Assembly (NCBI RefSeq): GCF_017303295.1 | Contig: NZ_JAFKOK010000001.1 | Coordinates: 405,975 to 469,974, forward strand | Source: Rhodobacter sp. NTK016B | Lineage (GTDB): Bacteria; Pseudomonadota; Alphaproteobacteria; Rhodobacterales; Rhodobacteraceae | Direction: 5' to 3' | DNA: 64,000 nt | In this document: in pieces, positions 28,083 to 38,076 of the stretch | Layout: every line of letters begins with the position of its first letter | Position numbering within the stretch: position 1 is the first letter of the stretch | The notes under the pieces: generated by a model | Seen by the model: the letters and a program-made list of their open reading frames with translations, nothing else | Databases searched by the model: none | Told to the model about the DNA's origin: nothing | Position numbers and translations under genes: made by a program

Positions 28083-28409
28083 GTTCTCTCTCCACTGTTG
28101 CGCCCGTTGACACCGGGCTTCGACAACCCTAGGCCGAGCAGAGCGGAATTTTCTCCGCAAACCCGGCCAGAGCTGAGGCCTTTGCGACAATTCTGTGGCA
28201 AATTGTCGCGCATTTGGGAGATTCTTCCAACAACGCGTATTTCCCGACCGCTCGCTGCACCGCGGCATCCCGCGCCCGGACCCGCGTTTCGCGGCTTCAG
28301 GCCCCGAAACGGCTGCGTCACAACGGCGCTGAGGCGCGCAATGCTTGCCCTGAAGGCGTGGGGCGCCTAAACGCGAAGTCCTTACACGACGACGGACAGG
28401 GCGGGATAA
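28083..28409. other. Divergent intergenic region with several dyads
   Basis: This 327-base gap separates the usp-AGCS operon from an ABC exporter gene and holds no gene that I can support. It contains three dyads: GCCCG-N7-CGGGC at 28098-28114, GCGGA-N6-TCCGC at 28143-28158 and the longer repeat at 28184-28209. Confidence 0.6.
28184..28209. promoter_or_regulatory. Nine-base inverted repeat, probable operator
   Basis: GCGACAATT at 28184-28192 and AATTGTCGC at 28201-28209 form a perfect dyad separated by eight bases. It lies about 100 bases upstream of the Usp start and 200 bases upstream of the ABC exporter start, in an AT-rich patch. Confidence 0.5.
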
Positions 28410-30224
28410 ATGAGCGACGCATCGCAAACCCAACAGCGCGAAAGCTCGCGCCGGATCGCCGCGCTGGCCGGGCTCTGGCCCTTCCTGAGCGCCTATAAGG
28501 GCCTGCTCGCGGGGGCGCTGGTCGCGCTGGTGCTGACCGCCTCGGTCTCATTGACGCTGCCGCTGGCGGTGCGGCGGGTGGTCGACGGCTTCGGACAGGG
28601 CGCGCTGGAACTGCTCAACCAGTATTTCGGCGCGGCGCTGGGACTGGCGGCGTTGCTCGCGCTGGGTACGGGCCTGCGCTATTACATGGTCACGCGGTTG
28701 GGCGAACGCGTCGTCGCCGATATCCGCAAGGCGCTGTTTGCCCGCGTGATCGGCATGTCGCCCGCCTTTTTCGAGAAGATCATGTCGGGCGAGGTGCTGT
28801 CGCGCATCACCACCGACACCACGCTGATCCAGTCGATCGTCGGCTCGTCGGTGTCGATCGCGCTCAGGAACCTGCTGATGCTGGTGGGCGGTCTGGCCAT
28901 GCTGGCGCTGACCTCGCCCAAGCTCACGGGCCTTGTGCTGCTGCTGGTGCCGGCGGTGATCGTCCCCATCGTAGTGCTGGGCCGCCGCCTGCGCCGTCTG
29001 TCGCGGGAAAATCAGGACTGGATCGCGCAATCCTCGGGCAACGCGTCGGAGGCTCTGGGCGCGGCGCAGACGGTGCAGGCCTTCACGCACGAAACCCGCT
29101 CGATCGCCACGTTCGACCGCGTGACCGAAAAAAGCTTCGACGTCGCCATGGTGCGCATCCTGACCCGCGCGGCGATGACCGTGGTGATCATCGCGCTGGT
29201 CTTCTCGGGCATTGTCGGCGTGTTGTGGATCGGCGCCATCGACGTGCGCGAGGGCACTATGACCATCGGCGAGCTGGTGCAGTTCGTCATCTACTCGGTG
29301 CTGGTCGCGGGCTCGGTCGGCGCGCTGTCGGAAATCTGGGGCGAGTTGCAGCGCGCGGCGGGCGCGACCGAGCGGCTGGTCGAACTGATGGACACCATCG
29401 ACACGATTCAGGACCCCGAAACGCCGACGACGCTGTCCGCCCCGGTGCGCGGCGCGGTGGCCTTCGAGAATGTGCGCTTCCACTATCCGTCGCGGCCCAC
29501 GCAATCGGCGCTCGACGGGATCTCGCTTAGCGTGGCGCCTGGCGAGACCGTGGCGCTGGTCGGCCCCTCGGGCGCGGGGAAATCGACGATCATCCAGCTT
29601 CTGATGCGCTTCTACGATCCGCAACAGGGCCGCGTGACACTGGACGGCACCGATCTGCGCGACCTCAGCCGCACCCAGCTTCGGGGTTCCATGGCGCTGG
29701 TGCCGCAGGACCCTGTAATTTTCGCCACCACCGCGCGCGAGAATATCCGCTTCGGCCGCCCCGAAGCCACCGATGACGAGATCGACGAGGCCGCGAAGGC
29801 CGCCGCCGCGCATGACTTCATCACCGCGCTGCCCGAGGGCTACGAGACCCAGCTGGGCGAACGCGGCGTAATGCTGTCGGGCGGGCAGAAACAGCGCATC
29901 GCCATCGCCCGCGCGATCCTGCGCGACGCGCCGGTGCTTCTGCTGGACGAGGCGACCTCGGCGCTGGACGCGGAAAGCGAGCGGCTGGTGCAGCAGGCGG
30001 TGGAGCGTCTGAGCGCGGGCCGCACCACGCTGGTCGTGGCGCACCGTCTGGCCACCGTGCGCAAGGCCGACCGCATCGTCGTGTTCGAAGGCGGCCATAT
30101 CGTCGCCAGCGGCACCCATGACGCGCTGGTGGCGGAAGGCGGACTCTATGCCCGGCTGGCGCGGCTGCAATTCACCGATGGCGGATTCGGCGCGGCCGAT
30201 ATGGCGGCGACGGATCAGGGGTAA
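28410..30224 (+). CDS. ABC exporter half-transporter, MsbA-related
   Basis: This 604-residue protein fuses a six-helix exporter domain (residues about 20-310) to an ABC ATPase with Walker A GPSGAGKST, signature LSGGQKQR and Walker B VLLLDEATSALDAES. It acts as a homodimer. The sequence belongs to the MsbA-related group common in alphaproteobacteria, which may move lipids, lipid-linked molecules or drugs. Being next to riboflavin synthase does not suggest a substrate. The nearby capsule genes make an envelope role possible. Confidence 0.88.
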   Translation: MSDASQTQQRESSRRIAALAGLWPFLSAYKGLLAGALVALVLTASVSLTLPLAVRRVVDGFGQGALELLNQYFGAALGLAALLALGTGLRYYMVTRLGERVVADIRKALFARVIGMSPAFFEKIMSGEVLSRITTDTTLIQSIVGSSVSIALRNLLMLVGGLAMLALTSPKLTGLVLLLVPAVIVPIVVLGRRLRRLSRENQDWIAQSSGNASEALGAAQTVQAFTHETRSIATFDRVTEKSFDVAMVRILTRAAMTVVIIALVFSGIVGVLWIGAIDVREGTMTIGELVQFVIYSVLVAGSVGALSEIWGELQRAAGATERLVELMDTIDTIQDPETPTTLSAPVRGAVAFENVRFHYPSRPTQSALDGISLSVAPGETVALVGPSGAGKSTIIQLLMRFYDPQQGRVTLDGTDLRDLSRTQLRGSMALVPQDPVIFATTARENIRFGRPEATDDEIDEAAKAAAAHDFITALPEGYETQLGERGVMLSGGQKQRIAIARAILRDAPVLLLDEATSALDAESERLVQQAVERLSAGRTTLVVAHRLATVRKADRIVVFEGGHIVASGTHDALVAEGGLYARLARLQFTDGGFGAADMAATDQG

Positions 30225-30269
30225 GGCTCGGCGGGAAACGGTGGGGGGGTGTCTGCCCCCCTCTTGGCC

Positions 30270-30318
30270 TGCGGCCAATTCACCCCCCGAGGATATTTCC
30301 GGATTAAAGATGGGGGGC
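30270..30318 (+). repeat. Rhodobacterales-type intergenic element, copy 1
   Basis: A dyad-containing stretch (TTGGCCTGCGGCCAA at 30266-30280) leads into CCCCCCGAGGATATTTCCGG and then ATTAAAGATGG. The GAGGATATTT...AAAGATG core resembles a short element that I recall near gene ends in Rhodobacterales. A related copy lies at 48263-48291. It is not part of any gene. Confidence 0.5.
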
Positions 30319-30385
30319 GTTCGCGTCGGGCAGGCGCGGCGCCCGGCACCGGCGGTTTTGGTGCCTCAGGCGCGCGTGGGGCCGC

Positions 30386-30997
30386 TCAACCCTGCTGGTC
30401 CCAGTCGCGCATCCGGGCGACGTAGCGCGCAAGGGTGTCGATCTCGAGATTGATCGCGTCGCCGGTCTTCACATCGCCCCAGGTCGTGACCTCTTGCGTA
30501 TGCGGGATCAGGTTGACGCCGAAATCCCGGCCCGCGACATCGTTGACCGTCAGCGAGGTGCCGTTCAGCGCAACCGACCCTTTGGGCGCGATGAAACGCG
30601 CCAAGGCTTCGGGCGCGCGGAAGGTCACGCGGGTGCTGTCGCCTTCGGTCTCCATCGCGATGACCTCGGCCACGCCATCGACATGGCCAGAGACGATATG
30701 CCCGCCCAGCTCGTCGCCCACTTTCAGCGCGCGTTCGAGGTTGATGCGCTTGCCCTCGCCCCACGAATTGCGCCCGATCGCGGTCTTGGCGACGGTCTCG
30801 GCCGAGATATCGACATCGAACCAGTTCTGCGGCTCGGCGCCCAGCGCCACCACCGTCAGGCAGACCCCGTCGCAGGCGATCGAGGCGCCGATATCAATGC
30901 TGTCGACATCGTAGCGGGTCGCGATCCGCGCGCGCAGGTCGCCGCGCTGCTCAAGGGCGACGACGCGCCCGATATCGGTGATAATGCCTGTGAACAT
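30386..30997 (-). CDS. ribE: Riboflavin synthase alpha subunit
   Basis: This 203-residue enzyme is made of two similar lumazine-binding barrels. The N-terminal one begins MFTGIITDIGRV and the second is marked by LGGHIVSGHVDGVAEV, as in all riboflavin synthases. It converts two 6,7-dimethyl-8-ribityllumazine molecules to riboflavin and a pyrimidine. In many alphaproteobacteria ribE lies within a rib operon; here it is alone. The start at 30997 gives the canonical N-terminus. Confidence 0.95.
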   Translation of the reverse strand: MFTGIITDIGRVVALEQRGDLRARIATRYDVDSIDIGASIACDGVCLTVVALGAEPQNWFDVDISAETVAKTAIGRNSWGEGKRINLERALKVGDELGGHIVSGHVDGVAEVIAMETEGDSTRVTFRAPEALARFIAPKGSVALNGTSLTVNDVAGRDFGVNLIPHTQEVTTWGDVKTGDAINLEIDTLARYVARMRDWDQQG

Positions 30998-31142
30998 AAG
31001 CCCGTCCCGTGATTGCCCAGGCCATCATTCGGCCATCTTCGCGCTTTATAGACGTGGCTATCTCTGGCATCATTTCAACACAAGGGGAACACCCCGGGGA
31101 AAACCCCATGCCCGCAACGGGCGACAGGCACGCAGGCAGACC

Positions 31143-32432
31143 ATGGTACCGATGACAGGCGACGGACGCCGATTCCTCATGTTGCAGGGCCCGCATGGCC
31201 CGTTCTTCCGCGAGCTGGGCGCTTTGCTGCGCAGCGCGGGGGCCGAGGTCTGGCGGATCGGTTTCAACCGCGGCGACGAGGCCTATTGGGGCAAGCAGGG
31301 CTTCATCCCCTATCTGGGCGCGCAGGAAGACTGGCCCGCCCGCATCGGCGCCGAGCTGGACCGCCTGCGCATCACCGACCTGATCCTGTATGGCGATACC
31401 CGGTTCATTCATGCCGAGGCGGTGCGCCATGCCCGCGCGCGCGGGATCGAGGTGCATATCTTCGAGGAAGGCTATCTGCGTCCGTGGTGGGTAACCTATG
31501 AGCGCGGCGGCTCGAACGGGAATTCGCGGCTGATGACGCTGTCGGTGCCCGAGATGCGCCGCGCGCTGGAGGCGTTCGAGACGGATCTGATCGACGCGCC
31601 CGCGCATTGGGGCGACATGCGTCAGCACGTCTTCTACGGCGTCGCCTATCACGCGCGCATCCTGCTGGCCAATCGCCGCTACAAGGGCTTCCGCCCGCAC
31701 CGCGCGCAGAACGTGGTACAAGAATTCTGGCTGCATCTGAAGCGGCTGATGGCGATGCCGCTGCATGCGGTCGAGCGCCGTCTTGCCACGCGGCGCGTAC
31801 GGGTTGGCGGCTTTCCCTATCATCTGGCGTTGCTGCAGCTCGAGCATGACAGCAATTTCCAGCAGCATTCGCCCTTTTCGACGATGACCGAGTTTCTTGA
31901 GGTCGCGATCCGGGGCTTTGCCGAGGGCGCGCCACCGCATCACCATCTGGTCTTCAAGGCCCATCCGCTGGAGGACGGGCGTACGCTTTTGAAAAGCGAT
32001 ATTGCCCGCCTTGCCCGCGACGCGGGGGTCGAGGGGCGGATACATTTCATCCGCGGCGGCAAGCTGGCGCAGCTTCTCAACCATGCGCGCAGCGCGGTGA
32101 CGACGAATTCGACGGCGGCCCAGCAGGTGCTGTGGCGTGGCATGCCGCTGAAGGTGTTCGGCGGAGCGGTCTATGACAAGCCGGAATTCGTCTCGACCCA
32201 GCCGCTGGCCGAGTTCTTCGCCCAGCCCACGCGGCCCGATCTGCGCGCCTATCGCGATTACCGGCGCTTTCTGCTGGAGACCTCGCAGCTGCCGGGCGGG
32301 TTCTATTCGGCGGCGGGGCGGCGGCAATTGCTGCGGCAGGTGGTCGACATGATCCTGTCGCCCGAAGACCCGTATAGCGCTGTCTTGTCGGGACGTGCGG
32401 CACCTAGGCAACACTTGCGGCTGGTCCCGTGA
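31143..32432 (+). CDS. kpsS: Capsule polysaccharide beta-Kdo transferase, KpsS-like
   Basis: This 429-residue cytoplasmic protein of the Capsule_synth family begins RRFLMLQGPHGPFFRELG, as in KpsS. It contains HIFEEGYLRPWWVT and a C-terminal NSTAAQQVLWRGMPLKVFG donor-site segment. KpsS adds the first beta-Kdo to phosphatidylglycerol, starting the poly-Kdo linker that anchors group 2-type capsules. The ATG at 31143 was chosen as the first in the region; one three codons later is an alternative. kpsD-like and kpsC genes follow on the same strand after a 267-base gap. Confidence 0.88.
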   Translation: MVPMTGDGRRFLMLQGPHGPFFRELGALLRSAGAEVWRIGFNRGDEAYWGKQGFIPYLGAQEDWPARIGAELDRLRITDLILYGDTRFIHAEAVRHARARGIEVHIFEEGYLRPWWVTYERGGSNGNSRLMTLSVPEMRRALEAFETDLIDAPAHWGDMRQHVFYGVAYHARILLANRRYKGFRPHRAQNVVQEFWLHLKRLMAMPLHAVERRLATRRVRVGGFPYHLALLQLEHDSNFQQHSPFSTMTEFLEVAIRGFAEGAPPHHHLVFKAHPLEDGRTLLKSDIARLARDAGVEGRIHFIRGGKLAQLLNHARSAVTTNSTAAQQVLWRGMPLKVFGGAVYDKPEFVSTQPLAEFFAQPTRPDLRAYRDYRRFLLETSQLPGGFYSAAGRRQLLRQVVDMILSPEDPYSAVLSGRAAPRQHLRLVP

Positions 32433-32627
32433 GACCGGGTGCGCCCTGTCCGGGTGGCTGAAACCGCTACCAGATAGGCGTGATCTGCCCCCAGGCGGCG
32501 CTTTATCTTGTCGCTTGGCCGCAAGCCCGCCTGCACCGGCCGCCCAAAGTCAGACCTATGCAAGCGGTCTTGGCGTCGAAAAACGACCCGAAGGCCGGGC
32601 AACCGCCCCTGCTGCGCATATCCCCGC

Positions 32628-32656
32628 TTGGATTTTTTCGCCGTAATGCGTATAGT
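32628..32656 (+). promoter_or_regulatory. Strong sigma70-like promoter for the kpsD-kpsC pair
   Basis: TTGGAT (32628-32633) and TATAGT (32651-32656) are spaced by 17 bases in an unusually AT-rich patch, 44 bases before the GTG start. Confidence 0.65.
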
Positions 32657-32699
32657 TGCACAAAAAACTTGAGGCAAATCCATACAAGGAGCCCGAGCA

Positions 32700-33851
32700 G
32701 TGATTGTCAGACCTTCCCGCCGCGCCATGACGCTGGCGCTTGGCGTGTTCGTGGCGAGCGTCGGTGCCTGCACCATGCCCCGTCCCGGCCCCAATAGTAA
32801 CGAGATTTTTTCGGGTTCCGTGCTGCGCGAAGGGAACGCCTATGTCGTGGCCGTGGGCGACCGGGTGAACCGGGCGCTCGACACGCCGATGGCGATGGGC
32901 TTCTCGTCCTCTCTGCGCAACGCGGCCCTTCTGGGCGGCGACACGATCCGCACCGGCGACACTGTCGCGGTCACCGTCTTTGAAAACGTTCCCGAAGGGC
33001 TGCTGACCTCGTCCGAGACGCCGGGCGCGCAGCTGACCGAGCTGCAGGTCGATTCCGAAGGCTTCATCTACGTCCCCTTCGCCGGACGCGTCCGCGCCGC
33101 CGGCAGCTCGCCCGAAGCCTTGCGCTCGGCCATTGCCAACCAGCTTGACCAGCAGACGCCCGATCCGCAGGTCTATGTCAGCCGCACCGGCGGCGACGGG
33201 GCCAGCGTCAGCGTGGTGGGCGCCGTGGGGGCGCAGGGCGTGTATCCGATCACCCGTCCCAACCGCCGCCTGACGGCGATGCTGGCCAGCGCGGGCGGCG
33301 TCGATATCCCCACCCAGACTGCGATGATCACCGTGTCGCGTGGGTCGATCACCGACCGGATCTGGCTGGACGACCTGTTCGAGCATCCCGAGCTGGACAT
33401 CGCCATGCGCGGCGGCGACCGGATCTATGTCGAGGCCGATCAGCGCCGCTATACCGTGCTGGGCGCGACCGGCGATCAGGCTTTGATCACCTTCGACCGG
33501 CGTGAACTGACCGCGATTGAGGCGCTGGCACAGGTCGGCGGGCTGGATCCAACCCGCGCCGATCCGACGGGCGTCTTCGTGTTCCGCGACGAACCCGTGG
33601 AAGTGGCCCAGCGCATCCTGAACCAGACCGGCCTCGTGGGTGATCAGCGCTTTGTCTATGTGCTGGATCTGACCGCGCCCAACGGCATGTTCATGGCCCG
33701 CGATTTCCAGATCCGCGACGGCGACACGATCTATGTGACCGAAGCGTCGTCTGTGGCGTGGAACCGGCAGATCTCGGTCATCTCGGGCGCCCTGAGCGCG
33801 ACGGGCTCGGCCTCGGCCACACTGACGCGGATCCGGGCGGCCGGCGAGTAA
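32700..33851 (+). CDS. Capsule/polysaccharide export lipoprotein (Wza/KpsD-like OPX)
   Basis: This 383-residue outer-membrane lipoprotein has a lipobox ending VGAC (Cys24) and a polysaccharide export domain around GDTVAVTVFENVPEG, followed by SLBB-type repeats (FIYVPFAGRVRAAG, SVVGAVGAQGVYPI, YTVLGATGDQALITF). Such proteins form the channel that carries capsule across the outer membrane. The GTG start is set by AAGGAG nine bases upstream. kpsC follows after 19 bases. Inner-membrane partners (KpsE, KpsM, KpsT) are not in the window. Confidence 0.88.
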   Translation: MIVRPSRRAMTLALGVFVASVGACTMPRPGPNSNEIFSGSVLREGNAYVVAVGDRVNRALDTPMAMGFSSSLRNAALLGGDTIRTGDTVAVTVFENVPEGLLTSSETPGAQLTELQVDSEGFIYVPFAGRVRAAGSSPEALRSAIANQLDQQTPDPQVYVSRTGGDGASVSVVGAVGAQGVYPITRPNRRLTAMLASAGGVDIPTQTAMITVSRGSITDRIWLDDLFEHPELDIAMRGGDRIYVEADQRRYTVLGATGDQALITFDRRELTAIEALAQVGGLDPTRADPTGVFVFRDEPVEVAQRILNQTGLVGDQRFVYVLDLTAPNGMFMARDFQIRDGDTIYVTEASSVAWNRQISVISGALSATGSASATLTRIRAAGE

Positions 33852-33870
33852 AAGCGGGCGGCGCGTCCCC

Positions 33871-35901
33871 ATGGCCGACGCCCCTCCGCGCCGCCTGATC
33901 GCCACGAGCCTCGGCTTTCTGGGCCCCCGTGCCCAGTCGCGCCGGGTACGGCGCATCCTTGAACTGGCCCTTGCGCGCCCGGCTCCCGGCTGGCCGGGAC
34001 CGGGCGACGCGGTTCTGGCCTGGGGCCACAGCCCGCGCGCCTATCGGGCAGAATGGCTGGCGCGGCGCAGCGGCGCTCCTGTCCTGCGGATCGAGGATGC
34101 GTGGCTGCGCTCAATCCATCCCGGCCGCGTCGCGGGCGAACCGCCGATGGGCCTGCTGATCGACCGGCTGGGGATGCCTTATGACCCCGCGCAACCTTCG
34201 GAACTGGAACAGCTTCTGGCCACGCATCCGCTGGATGACGGTGCGCTGATCGCCAACGCACGCGATTGCCTGGCGCGGCTGCAGGCGCTGCATCTGTCGA
34301 AATACAATGCCCATGATCCCGACCTGACGCCGCCTCCGCCCGGCTATGTGCTGATCGTCGATCAGGTGCGCGATGATGCGGCACTGTTGCAGGGTGGACT
34401 TGGCGGGTCTGACGGCGCGGCAAAGCGGTTTCGCGACATGCTGCTGGCGGCGCGGATCGAACATCCGCACGCGCCGATCCTGATCCGCGCCCATCCCGAG
34501 ACGGCGGCCGGGGCGCGCAACGGCTATTACTCTGCCGCCGATACCGATGCGCAGATCGCCTTTGTCGACGGGCCGCATTCGCCGTGGTCGCTGCTGGAAG
34601 GCGCGATCGCGGTCTATACCGTGTCGTCGCAACTGGGATTCGAAGCGATCATGGCGGGCCATCGGCCGCGCGTTTTCGGCCAGCCGTTCTATGCTGGCTG
34701 GGGGCTGAGCGAGGACGAGCACCCCCTGCCCCGGCGCCAGCGCGTGCTGACGCGGCTGCAGATCTTTGCCATCGCCATGCTGGTCTATCCCGCGTGGTAC
34801 GATCCGCTGCGTGACCGGCTTTGCGATCTGGACGAGGTGATCGACCAACTCGAAGCAAGGGTCACGGCGTTCCGGCAGGATCGCGCGGGACATGTTGCGG
34901 CGGGTATCCGGCGGTGGAAACGGGGCGCGATCCAGCGCTTTTTCGGGCGCACGCGGCCTGTCCGCTTTGCCGAGGACGGTGCGACGCTGGCCTGGGCATC
35001 GAAAGTGGACCCGGATTTTGCCGGTTTGCGGGTCGAGGACGGTTTCCTGCGCTCGAAAGGCCTTGGCGCCGAACTGGTGCCGCCGCTGTCGCTCGCCGTG
35101 GACGATCTGGGCATCTATTACGATCCGACGCGCGAGAGCAGGCTTGAGCAACTTGTCGCAACGCCGCTCCGCGACGATCAGCTGCGACGCGCGCGCGATC
35201 TGCGCCATGCCGTGCTACAAGCCGGGGTGACGAAATACAACCTGACCGGCACGCCGCGCGATCTGGACGCGCCGCTGGCGGCCCTGAAGGCGGCACGACC
35301 GGGGGCTGCGGTGATTCTGGTGCCCGGACAGGTCGAGGACGACGCCTCCATCCGGCTCGGCGCGGGCGAGATCCGCACCAACCGCGCCCTGCTCGAGGCC
35401 GCACGCGCCGCCGAACCCGACGCGATCGTGCTCTATAAACCGCATCCCGATGTCGAGGCGGGGCTGCGACCGGGCGCGGTGGCAGAGGCGGCCGATCTGG
35501 CCGATCTGGTGCTGGACGGCGTCGATGCGCAGGCGGCCCTGAGACTGGCCGACCGGGTCTGGACGATGACCTCGGGGCTGGGGTTCGAGGCGCTCTTGCG
35601 CGGCATCCCTGTCACCGTGCTGGGCGCGCCGTTCTACGCGGGCTGGGGGCTGACCGATGATCGCGGCCCGGTGCCAGAACGGCGGTTGGCCGTGCAGCCG
35701 CGCCCGACGCTTGAGCACCTCATCCATGCCGCGCTGATCGCCTATCCGCGCTATCTCGACCCGGTCACGGGGCAGCTTTGCCCACCAGAGCTGGCGGTCG
35801 AGCGGCTGGCCACGGGTCGGACAGGCAAAAACGGACACGCCCTGCGGCTTCTGTCGAAGCTGCAGGGCGTGCTGGCAAGTTACGCGTGGATCTGGCGCTA
35901 A
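33871..35901 (+). CDS. kpsC: Capsule dual beta-Kdo transferase, KpsC-like
   Basis: This 676-residue protein contains two related glycosyltransferase modules in tandem. The repeat can be seen directly: LRIEDAWLRS/LRVEDGFLRS, SKYNAHDPD/TKYNLTGTP, FGQPFYAGWGLSEDE/LGAPFYAGWGLTDDR. KpsC extends the poly-Kdo linker on the lipid started by KpsS, with alternating linkages made by the two modules. It is cytoplasmic and membrane-associated. Its stop lies four bases from the stop of the convergent lipoprotein gene. Confidence 0.93.
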   Translation: MADAPPRRLIATSLGFLGPRAQSRRVRRILELALARPAPGWPGPGDAVLAWGHSPRAYRAEWLARRSGAPVLRIEDAWLRSIHPGRVAGEPPMGLLIDRLGMPYDPAQPSELEQLLATHPLDDGALIANARDCLARLQALHLSKYNAHDPDLTPPPPGYVLIVDQVRDDAALLQGGLGGSDGAAKRFRDMLLAARIEHPHAPILIRAHPETAAGARNGYYSAADTDAQIAFVDGPHSPWSLLEGAIAVYTVSSQLGFEAIMAGHRPRVFGQPFYAGWGLSEDEHPLPRRQRVLTRLQIFAIAMLVYPAWYDPLRDRLCDLDEVIDQLEARVTAFRQDRAGHVAAGIRRWKRGAIQRFFGRTRPVRFAEDGATLAWASKVDPDFAGLRVEDGFLRSKGLGAELVPPLSLAVDDLGIYYDPTRESRLEQLVATPLRDDQLRRARDLRHAVLQAGVTKYNLTGTPRDLDAPLAALKAARPGAAVILVPGQVEDDASIRLGAGEIRTNRALLEAARAAEPDAIVLYKPHPDVEAGLRPGAVAEAADLADLVLDGVDAQAALRLADRVWTMTSGLGFEALLRGIPVTVLGAPFYAGWGLTDDRGPVPERRLAVQPRPTLEHLIHAALIAYPRYLDPVTGQLCPPELAVERLATGRTGKNGHALRLLSKLQGVLASYAWIWR

Positions 35902-35905
35902 GCGC

Positions 35906-36385
35906 TCAGAACGATTCGCGGGGGATAACGACAAGGCCCATCATCTGCGCAGCCTGAAGCGTCAGGATCCCGCTGTCGAGCCCCAGAGGCGCCTGAAAAC
36001 GGCGCACCGCTTCCGAGGTCGCATCGTCCCACTGACCGCTGATCGGCCCGGCATAATGCCCACGCGCGGTCAGAGCCCGCTGCAGCGTGGCGACGGTATC
36101 GTCGTCGATCTGTTCGGGGCACGGCACGGCGAAGAGACGGTCCTCGGCCGGTTGCACCACGCGTTCGCGCGGCTGCAAACCCTCGGCGCCGTCAACGGTG
36201 ACGAATTCGACCTGCGTGACGGCAGGAATGCGGTCGGTGGACCAGCAGCCGCTGGATTCGCCCAACATGGGCGCTTCGCTGACGGGAGCGGGTTCGGCCC
36301 GGCTGGCCTGCGCGTCGGGCGCGGCCGTCTGGCAGGCGGAGAGGAGGGCCGAGACGATAACCAGAGTGGAAGCGAGTCGGAGCAT
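35906..36385 (-). CDS. Lipoprotein with a peptidoglycan-binding domain
   Basis: This 159-residue protein has the lipobox ALLSAC (Cys18) and a C-terminal peptidoglycan_binding_1-like module, ATLQRALTARGHYAGPISGQ with ATSEAVRRFQAPLGL. It probably tethers the outer membrane to the wall or positions an envelope complex. The middle part is short and proline-poor. The start was set at the ATG giving the signal sequence; the longer frame upstream is shadow. It converges with kpsC and diverges from the ferredoxin gene. Confidence 0.78.
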   Translation of the reverse strand: MLRLASTLVIVSALLSACQTAAPDAQASRAEPAPVSEAPMLGESSGCWSTDRIPAVTQVEFVTVDGAEGLQPRERVVQPAEDRLFAVPCPEQIDDDTVATLQRALTARGHYAGPISGQWDDATSEAVRRFQAPLGLDSGILTLQAAQMMGLVVIPRESF

Positions 36386-36626
36386 GATATTCCCAGAGCG
36401 CGATTCGCGCATTGTTTCTGTCTTGAGGGATAATCTGGCGCTCAAACGCGGCATTTTCCGGGCACGGAAACGGCCAAGGCCGGGCGGCAGCGGCACCATT
36501 TCGCGGCAGAGCGCCTATCCGCGCGCCGCCGGACGGGGGCTGGATTTCACCTGTGGAACACTGGTTTGCCTGCGGCTCTGGCCTCTGGTCAAAGGGGCCA
36601 CACTTTCGTATGTCCGATGCGAGTGA

Positions 36627-36968
<342 letters not shown>

Positions 36969-36972
36969 TCGC

Positions 36973-38076
36973 ATGGCCGCCAGCGTCAAACGCCAGGTCT
37001 GGTTCTGGGGCGTGCTTGCCGCGCTTCTGATCTTGGCGTTGTGGGGGCTGGCGAACACGATCCTGCCCTATATCCTGGGCACGGCGCTGGCCTATTTCCT
37101 GGACCCGCTGGCCGACCGGCTGGAAAAGCTGGGGATGAGCCGCGTTCTGGCGACGGTGACGATCTCGGTTCTGGTGGTGCTGGTCTTCGTGCTGGGGATC
37201 GTGCTGGTCGTGCCGCTGCTGATCGAACAGGGGCAGGCGCTGAGCGACTCGCTGCCGGGCCTGATCGAGCGCGGCAGCAACCTGCTGGTCGAGCGGTTTC
37301 CGTCGATCCTCGACGACAATTCGACCCTGCGGCAATCCCTGCGGGGTCTGGCCGAAGCGGTACAGGCGCGCTCGGGCGAACTGGCCAACGCGGTGCTGGG
37401 ATCGGCGGTCTCGCTTCTCAACATCGCGCTTCTGATCGTCATCGTGCCTGTCGTGGCGTTCTACATGCTGCTCGACTGGGACAAGGCGGTGGCCAAGGTC
37501 GATGAGTTGCTGCCGCGCCAGCACGCGCCCAAGATCCGCACCATCGCCGCCGAGATCGACCGCACCGTCGCCTCGTTCATCCGGGGCATGGGGACGGTCT
37601 GCCTGCTGATGGGCGCCTTTTATGCCACCGGGCTGATGCTGGTCGGGCTGCAATTCGGGCTGGTGATCGGCGCCTTTGCCGGGCTGATTACCTTCATTCC
37701 CTATGTCGGCGCGATCCTTGGCGGCGTTCTGGCGCTGGGGTTCGGGCTGGTGCAGTTCTGGGGGGATTGGGTGCAGCTGGGGCTGGTCGGGGCGGTTTTC
37801 GCCGCCGGCCAGATGATCGAGGGCAACGTGCTGACGCCGAAGCTGGTGGGCAGCTCGGTGGGCCTGCACCCGGTCTGGCTGATCCTTGCGCTCAGCGTGT
37901 TCGGCGCGCTGTTCGGCTTTGTGGGGATGCTGGTCGCGGTGCCCGTCTCGGCAGCCCTTGGTGTCGTCGCACGGCACATGGCGGGGGCCTACAAGGACAG
38001 CGCCCTTTATCGTGGCGATCCGCCAATGTCAGATGCTGACCCTTATCGGCCCGGGACCCCGGATGACAGAGCGTAA
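36973..38076 (+). CDS. AI-2E (PerM/YdiK) family membrane protein
   Basis: This 367-residue protein has about eight transmembrane segments with a long amphipathic domain between the first three and last five, as in the AI-2E family. The hallmark is LITFIPYVGAILGGVLAL. Members have been linked to AI-2 or Na+/H+ transport, but most are uncharacterised permeases; I would not assign quorum-signal export. Its end overlaps hdaA by 14 bases, a common arrangement in this order. Confidence 0.88.
   Translation: MAASVKRQVWFWGVLAALLILALWGLANTILPYILGTALAYFLDPLADRLEKLGMSRVLATVTISVLVVLVFVLGIVLVVPLLIEQGQALSDSLPGLIERGSNLLVERFPSILDDNSTLRQSLRGLAEAVQARSGELANAVLGSAVSLLNIALLIVIVPVVAFYMLLDWDKAVAKVDELLPRQHAPKIRTIAAEIDRTVASFIRGMGTVCLLMGAFYATGLMLVGLQFGLVIGAFAGLITFIPYVGAILGGVLALGFGLVQFWGDWVQLGLVGAVFAAGQMIEGNVLTPKLVGSSVGLHPVWLILALSVFGALFGFVGMLVAVPVSAALGVVARHMAGAYKDSALYRGDPPMSDADPYRPGTPDDRA

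Noticed and set aside
36973..38076. Autoinducer-2 exporter
   Set aside because: The family name AI-2E is historical. Most members are uncharacterised and no AI-2 genes are nearby.
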